Shown piece after piece: positions 59,143-64,000 of a stretch of DNA of 64,000 bases (the stretch's first letter is position 1; the number at the start of each line of letters is the position of its first letter). The notes under the pieces are model-generated. The model did not search any database and was not told the DNA's origin. It was given only the letters and a program-made list of their open reading frames with translations. The stretch lies in assembly GCA_946811695.1 (NCBI GenBank), contig OX328123.1, positions 148,106,975 to 148,170,974 of the forward strand. Reading direction: 5' to 3'. This DNA is from Gonocerus acuteangulatus (taxonomy: Eukaryota > Arthropoda > Insecta > Hemiptera > Coreidae). Both the position numbers and the translations under genes were made by a program.

Positions 59143-59143
<1 letters not shown>
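58300..59143 (+). mobile_element. LINE insertion with inverted 5' part (twin-primed)
   Basis: Minus strand 58910-58300 encodes the RNase H part: LKIYTDGSKIENGVLAAL, then IYEAELYTILLVLKDI, then DNKLRQIKHI. At 58915 the strand switches and plus 58920-59067 reads TIKHLLTECRLNF on to a stop at 59067, the end of the same ORF. An internal segment inverted upstream of a direct 3' end, with nearly adjoining element coordinates, is what twin priming produces. A 3' UTR leads into (TA)n. Confidence 0.85.

Positions 59144-59199
<56 letters not shown>
59144..59199. repeat. (AT)n microsatellite between LINE tail and SINE
   Basis: 28 AT repeats. It links the LINE 3' end to the SINE head without other sequence. 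Confidence 0.96.
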
Positions 59200-59202
<3 letters not shown>

Positions 59203-59537
59203 GCGAGGTTAGCTCAGTGGTAGAGCGCTGGACTAATAAGCTGGAGGCCTGAGTTCAAATCCCGAGCATAGTACTAAAGATTTTTTCTTCTAGTGTCTTA
59301 GTTCACGGGTTTAATTCGGCCTCCCTGACCGTCCCTAGGCCAACCCAGCCTTTATTTAATTTAATTAATAATGGGTACCTTGGGTGCTAATGACTCTAGC
59401 AGTCGAAGCGGCCAAGGGGAAAATCAGGCGGCCGGAGCATAGTACTGACCACACTATCTCCCTAATGTGCCGTATGGTCATGAATCAGATACCTCTATAG
59501 TATCTGCCCCTCAGGGCCCTCGTGGCCTGTTACGGGA

Positions 59538-59540
<3 letters not shown>
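59200..59540 (+). mobile_element. full-length SINE with tRNA-Ile-like head
   Basis: The head GGGGCGAGGTTAGCTCAGTG contains the A box, GGACTAATAAG looks like an Ile (AAT) anticodon loop, and GAGTTCAAATCCCG is the B box; the first 70 bp fit a tRNA cloverleaf. The body of about 270 bp (GGCCTCCCTGACCGTCCCTA to GGGCCCTCGTGGCCTGTTAC) is shared with 46828-47002. RNA polymerase III transcription is expected. (TA)n tracts flank it on both sides. A functional tRNA is unlikely because the acceptor stem does not pair well. Confidence 0.88.

Positions 59541-59591
<51 letters not shown>
59541..59591. repeat. (AT)n tail of the SINE
   Basis: 25 AT repeats directly after the SINE body. Confidence 0.96.
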
Positions 59592-59592
<1 letters not shown>

Positions 59593-60085
59593 TTTTTTTT
59601 TATACAGCAATAAGTTAAGAAGTTTTTTAATTAAAAGTATGTAGTTTAGTTTAACATTGTAAATATTAAAATTGTTAACTTCATTATGTATATGAAATAT
59701 AACCTTGCTTTAATATTGTAAATAGGTAAATTGTTAAGTTAATTATAAATATGAGCTCTATACTGTGTAAGTTATAGTAAATTTATAGTCTACTTCTGTA
59801 AAACCATTTAATAGAACTATCAGCTATCAATGTAAATAATATCCAGATGTAAAGCTCTTGTCGCCAAAGCTGCCAAGTGTCTCATTAAATAAATAATACG
59901 TACAAGTCTGAATAAGTTGGTTCTCACATGGGAAGCCTTGGACTTTATGAAAGCATTCTACTGACAATGTTGCTCTCCCGCAGGAGTAAAAATCAACATT
60001 TCTATGATAACAATTTATTAATGAGTTTCAGCTGTTCAGTAGGAACAGAGTTTGAAAGTAGTCTGACTGTCAAATTCAGATAATA
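59592..60085. other. unassigned AT-rich DNA
   Basis: No gene; AATTGTTAAGTT-type short direct repeats at about 59660-59740. Confidence 0.4.
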
Positions 60086-60099
60086 CTACATTTTATATA

Positions 60100-60625
60100 C
60101 GAAGACAAGGTATAGTTGGGATTCGGATAGGAGAAAAACGTCAGACTTTCAGGAAGAAATCTGTATTTGGACGTTTCGGCTGCACATTGGCAGCCTTCTT
60201 CAGCTAAAAAATACAACTTATAAGTAAAAAATAAATAAACAACTTGTAAATAAAAAACAGGCAGAAATGAGTGTAGTATATACATCAAGACAATAAATTT
60301 TAACCAATCTTATTTTTAAACAATGAAAATACGGTAGTTGGAAAGTAACTTTACTTACTACTTTCTACATGCTGTTTACTTTCCAACTACCGTATTTTCA
60401 TTGTTTAAAAATAAGATTGGTTAAAATTTATTGTCTTGATGTATATACTACACTCATTTCTGCCTGTTTTTTACTTACAAGTTGTATATTTATTTTTTTA
60501 CTTATAAGTTGTATTTTTTAGCTGAAGAAGGCTGCCAATGTGCAGCCGAAACGTCCAAATAAAGATTTCTTCCTGAAAGTCTGACGTTTTTCTCCTAGCC
60601 GAATCCCAACTATACCTTGTCTTCG
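60100..60625. repeat. 250-bp inverted repeat with 27-bp loop
   Basis: The arms match nearly base for base, from CGAAGACAAGGTATAGTTGG on the left to its inverse at 60606-60625. Differences are few, for example ATTCGGATAGG versus CCTAGCCGAAT and CTGTATTTGG versus CCAAATAAAG. Confidence 0.93.
60522..60551 (+). ncRNA. hammerhead-like core, right arm
   Basis: CTGAAGA, a hairpin GGCTGC/GCAGCC with loop CAAT(GT), then GAAA. The order fits the hammerhead core, with one extra base before the stem. The same motif lies inverted in the left arm at about 60173-60203. Outer stems were not established. Confidence 0.4.
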
Positions 60626-62143
60626 TATCTCTGCAACGGCTAACTATCTCCATCTCCTAGCCGAATCCCAACTATACCTTGTCTTCGTATCTCTGCAACG
60701 GCTAACTATCTCCATCTCCTAGCCGAATCCCAACTATACCTTGTCTTCGTATCTCTGCAACGGCTAACTATCTCCATCTCCTAGCCGAATCCCAACTATA
60801 CCTTGTCTTCTTATCTCTGCAACGGCTAACTATCTCCATCTCCTAGCCGAATCCCAACTATACCTTGTCTTCGTATCTCTGCAACGGCTAACTATCTCCA
60901 TCTCCTAGCCGAATCCCAACTATACCTTGTCTTCGTATCTCTGCAACGGCTAACTATCTCCATCTCCTAGCCGAATCCCAACTATACCTTGTCTTCTTAT
61001 CTCTGCAACGGCTAACTATCTCCATCTCCTAGCCGAATCCCAACTATACCTTGTCTTCGTATCTCTGCAACGGCTAACTATCTCCATCTCCTAGCCGAAT
61101 CCCAACTATACCTTGTCTTCGTATCTCTGCAACGGCTAACTATCTCCATCTCCTAGCCGAATCCCAACTATACCTTGTCTTCGTATCTCTGCAACGGCTA
61201 ACTATCTCCATCTCCTAGCCGAATCCCAACTATACCTTGTCTTCGTATCTCTGCAACGGCTAACTATCTCCATCTCCTAGCCGAATCCCAACTATACCTT
61301 GTCTTCGTATCTCTGCAACGGCTAACTATCTCCATCTCCTAGCCGAATCCCAACTATACCTTGTCTTCGTATCTCTGCAACGGCTAACTATCTCCATCTC
61401 CTAGCCGAATCCCAACTATACCTTGTCTTCTTATCTCTGCAACGGCTAACTATCTCCATCTCCTAGCCGAATCCCAACTATACCTTGTCTTCGTATCTCT
61501 GCAACGGCTAACTATCTCCATCTCCTAGCCGAATCCCAACTATACCTTGTCTTCGTATCTCTGCAACGGCTAACTATCTCCATCTCCTAGCCGAATCCCA
61601 ACTATACCTTGTCTTCTTATCTCTGCAACGGCTAACTATCTCCATCTCCTAGCCGAATCCCAACTATACCTTGTCTTCGTATCTCTGCAACGGCTAACTA
61701 TCTCCATCTCCTAGCCGAATCCCAACTATACCTTGTCTTCGTATCTCTGCAACGGCTAACTATCTCCATCTCCTAGCCGAATCCCAACTATACCTTGTCT
61801 TCGTATCTCTGCAACGGCTAACTATCTCCATCTCCTAGCCGAATCCCAACTATACCTTGTCTTCGTATCTCTGCAACGGCTAACTATCTCCATCTCCTAG
61901 CCGAATCCCAACTATACCTTGTCTTCGTATCTCTGCAACGGCTAACTATCTCCATCTCCTAGCCGAATCCCAACTATACCTTGTCTTCGTATCTCTGCAA
62001 CGGCTAACTATCTCCATCTCCTAGCCGAATCCCAACTATACCTTGTCTTCGTATCTCTGCAACGGCTAACTATCTCCATCTCCTAGCCGAATCCCAACTA
62101 TACCTTGTCTTCGTATCTCTGCAACGGCTAACTATCTCCATCT
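60591..62143 (+). repeat. 62-bp satellite-like array, 25 copies
   Basis: The unit TCTCCTAGCCGAATCCCAAC repeats every 62 bp. Copies are almost identical; the main variant is CTTCTTATC in place of CTTCGTATC in four units (60807, 60993, 61427 and 61613 region), recurring with a spacing that points to duplication of multi-unit blocks. The first part of the unit is the outer end of the adjoining inverted repeat arm. Confidence 0.97.
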
Positions 62144-62160
62144 TCATTACATTTTATATA

Positions 62161-63135
62161 TTTTGCTGAGGCACATTGATCGAGCGTTCCCACTGCATGT
62201 TTAATTAAAAACAGTTATTAATGTTTAAATAAATATAATGCAATTTAGTATTACTACTATTGTCATTGACAATCTGCTTGAATAGCAACATATACTAAAA
62301 TATAACTGCAACATATTGAAGAAACGAGGAAGGGACCTGTCACAATGGATTGATGTGTTCCATCAAGGGAGTGTATATAGGAATGTGTGAGTCATATTGT
62401 GAATTGCTCAACGAGGGAGGCACTTTATCCCAAAACAGCTGCGTGGGCGATCCAGCTGAAGCCGTTAACCGATTTATGACCCTTGACGGTATAAAACACC
62501 CCCATACAGAATTATCCCCCCTCCCCTCTACAGAACAAACATCCCCGCACATATTAATATGATTTATAAGTATCACTTTCCTTTTGTAAGAGCCTTTTTA
62601 GGTATCCGCCCGAATCCATTTCCGCCACTCCTGAACACTATAAGGAATCATATTCTTAGGAAGAAAAACGCAGAAAGATAAATTTATACTAAATTCCAGC
62701 CCCTGATTTCCGTTCAGTCTATCCGAAAACTGGTTAATTTCCTCTGTAGTCCAATTCAAGCAAATACAACGACTTTATTTCACCCCCAAATAAATCATAT
62801 CAACAGACCTTATAACAGGTTTTAAATTTTAAATACTGTTCTACTACTAAATTTCTATTAATTATCAAACTATGAATAATATTCAAATTTGTTTAAGTCT
62901 GATTTATATACATAGTGCATCAATAAATTAAAATTAAATGTTTAATTCTTCCTAATACATATTTCTCGAGCAAATTACTACCTCATTATAAAAGCATTTA
63001 GGTTCACAAAATTCAAGAATCACTGTAAATTGACAAGATCTAAATGGCTGACTGGTGGATAACAGATAATTGAAATAAAAAAGAAGAAATTCCACAGATG
63101 GGACTTAACCATAGCCAATTATTACCAAACAAACG
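62161..63135. other. unassigned DNA
   Basis: The part 62290-62560 is balanced in composition, with frames of 70-78 codons on both strands that I cannot assign. The remainder is AT-rich. Confidence 0.35.
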
Positions 63136-63139
63136 TATA

Positions 63140-63435
63140 AAAGTCCGACTCGCAGTAACTGCAGCATCTTAGCGCGGTTTCGTTCATGTCCCTAGTGCCA
63201 TTTGATAAGCTTAGAAAAGAAATAAACTTTTTTTTTTTTTTTATATATCTCGTGAAAATTGTCAAAATCCTCTCGAACATCTCGAATAAAAGTGATATTA
63301 AGGCGTCAGGGACACCGACAGTAGCTAACTTTTACACAGAAGCGGAAATTACTGAATCTGGCTCTCATTCTAAAGCAAAGCTCTATAAATCAATACAAAA
63401 TATGCCTAATAAAGCCTTTCTAGAGGATACAGAAG
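63140..63435 (+). repeat. family D, best copy
   Basis: Starts GTCCGACTCGCAGTAACTGC, then GTCCCTAGTGCCATTTGATA, a T run, TCTCGAACATCTCGAATAAA and GACACCGACAGTAGCTAAC. It continues beyond the MITE at 63693 with loosely repeated GCCTAATAAAGCCT-type units to about 63900. Confidence 0.85.
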
Positions 63436-63684
63436 CATGGGCGTATATGAGGGGGGCTGAGGGGGCTGCAGCCCCTCCCGAAATTTTGAGTTGATGATAA
63501 AAACTTCTCGTAAAACCCTTAAAAATAAATTAAATAAGATCACTTAGTTCATAAAACATATTTTATTTTACGTGTAATAGCGTTTTAGTTGCCTAAAACT
63601 ATTCCAAGCTCTAAATATTTAGTATTCCATACCCAGGAAATGGTCTCAGCCCCCCCCCCCAAATTGTTTTTATATACGCCCATG
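63436..63684 (+). mobile_element. MITE family E with 8-bp TSD, inside family D
   Basis: CATGGGCGTATAT at the left is inverted as ATATACGCCCATG at the right. The flanks TACAGAAG (63428-63435) and TATAGAAG (63685-63692) match at 7 of 8 bases. The interior contains GGCTGCAGCCCC and a C run near the right end. The same family is at 36618 (plus) and 32815 (minus). Confidence 0.92.
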
Positions 63685-63692
63685 TATAGAAG

Positions 63693-64000
63693 GATCAAGA
63701 AGAAGTACACAAGATTGAGTAGAATACCCTGCCTAATATAGCCTATATAGAATAATATGCCGAATAAAGCCTATCTAGTAAATACACAAGGACAAATAAA
63801 AGTCTTGACGAATAACAAGTCAAGAAAAAAAACTTTATTTAACAAAATAAAACAAAGTTTAGTTGCCCAACTACAATAGAATAATATAGCTAATTAAGTC
63901 TATGGAGTAGACACAAATGGACCAAAAACAAGTCTTGTGGAATATTATTTTTTTTTTTTCTAATTAAATACTTTTTATCAATATTTAGTATATAAGTTAT
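63693..64000. other. degenerate tandem units and AT-rich DNA
   Basis: Blocks resembling ATGCCTAATAAAGCCTATCT recur at about 63406, 63730, 63755 and 63877. No gene. Confidence 0.5.

Larger units (their letters stand above)
60087..62160. mobile_element. composite element: inverted Penelope-like terminal repeats plus 62-bp array
   Basis: TACATTTTATATA occurs at 60087-60099 and 62148-62160 and bounds the unit as an apparent 13-bp target duplication. Inside, a left arm (60100-60348) and an inverted right arm (60376-60625) of about 250 bp enclose a 27-bp loop. The right arm runs straight into a 25-copy 62-bp tandem array. The arms contain GCTGAAGAAGGC and CAGCCGAAACGTCC, a sequence type known from Penelope-like terminal repeats. 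Nothing is encoded. Confidence 0.8.

Noticed and set aside
59200..59275. Functional tRNA-Ile gene
   Set aside because: The acceptor stem does not pair, no terminator follows, and the sequence continues into a body shared with another SINE copy.
60591..62143. CRISPR array
   Set aside because: The 62-bp units are contiguous and identical throughout, with no variable spacers, and the host is a eukaryote.

Overview
This window is repeat-rich, AT-rich nuclear DNA of an animal, most likely an arthropod (an insect is the best guess). It has no operons, no ribosome binding sites and no long intact open reading frames. The protein-coding signal that can be recognised belongs to decayed transposable elements typical of insect genomes: piggyBac, Transib (RAG1-related), pogo and hAT-type DNA transposons, several non-LTR retrotransposons (LINEs), a Penelope-like element with a GIY-YIG nuclease, and tRNA-derived SINEs. 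A 5S-rRNA-derived sequence and many (AT)n, (CT)n, (GA)n and (GT)n microsatellites fill in the rest. I recognise no host gene. The species cannot be named from the sequence.

Layout. 1-5 kb: a 96-bp tandem array split by a short LINE insertion with a 13-bp target duplication, a tRNA-like repeat and a minus-strand piggyBac transposase fossil. 5.7-9.3 kb: a 1.1-kb foldback element and LINE fragments including a broken RNase H domain. 9.5-10.5 kb: the 3' half of a Penelope-like element with a 65-bp palindrome at its broken end. 12.5-13.2 kb: a 24-bp minisatellite open in several frames. 16-21 kb: two hairpin elements and two copies of a repeat that carries a 112-115-bp minisatellite. 22.8-29.4 kb: interspersed repeat families C and D, a long-TIR element with TTAA ends and a piggyBac 3' end. 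31-38 kb: minisatellite repeats, three MITE families and a nested piggyBac element. 38.6-41.4 kb: a 5'-truncated jockey-like LINE with a perfect 12-bp target duplication, then a Transib fossil. 42.8-44 kb: another piggyBac remnant. 45-57.7 kb: more C/D repeats, SINEs, a 5S-like sequence, LINE pieces, a palindromic hAT MITE and a pogo fossil. 58-62.2 kb: a LINE with an inverted 5' part, a tRNA-headed SINE between two (TA)n tracts, and a composite element made of two inverted Penelope-like terminal repeats plus 25 copies of a 62-bp repeat, all inside one 13-bp direct repeat.

How the parts relate. The elements are parasitic and mostly dead, so they do not form a pathway. Their nesting gives relative ages: a hAT-like MITE and a tRNA-Glu-like SINE lie inside the piggyBac element at 36.3-38.1 kb, a LINE lies inside the 96-bp array, and a MITE lies inside repeat family D at 63.4 kb. 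At least five piggyBac-type ends or bodies carry the same kind of subterminal palindrome, GGGTCA-spacer-TGACCC. All protein identifications were made by reading broken frames by eye and recalling family motifs; no database search was run.
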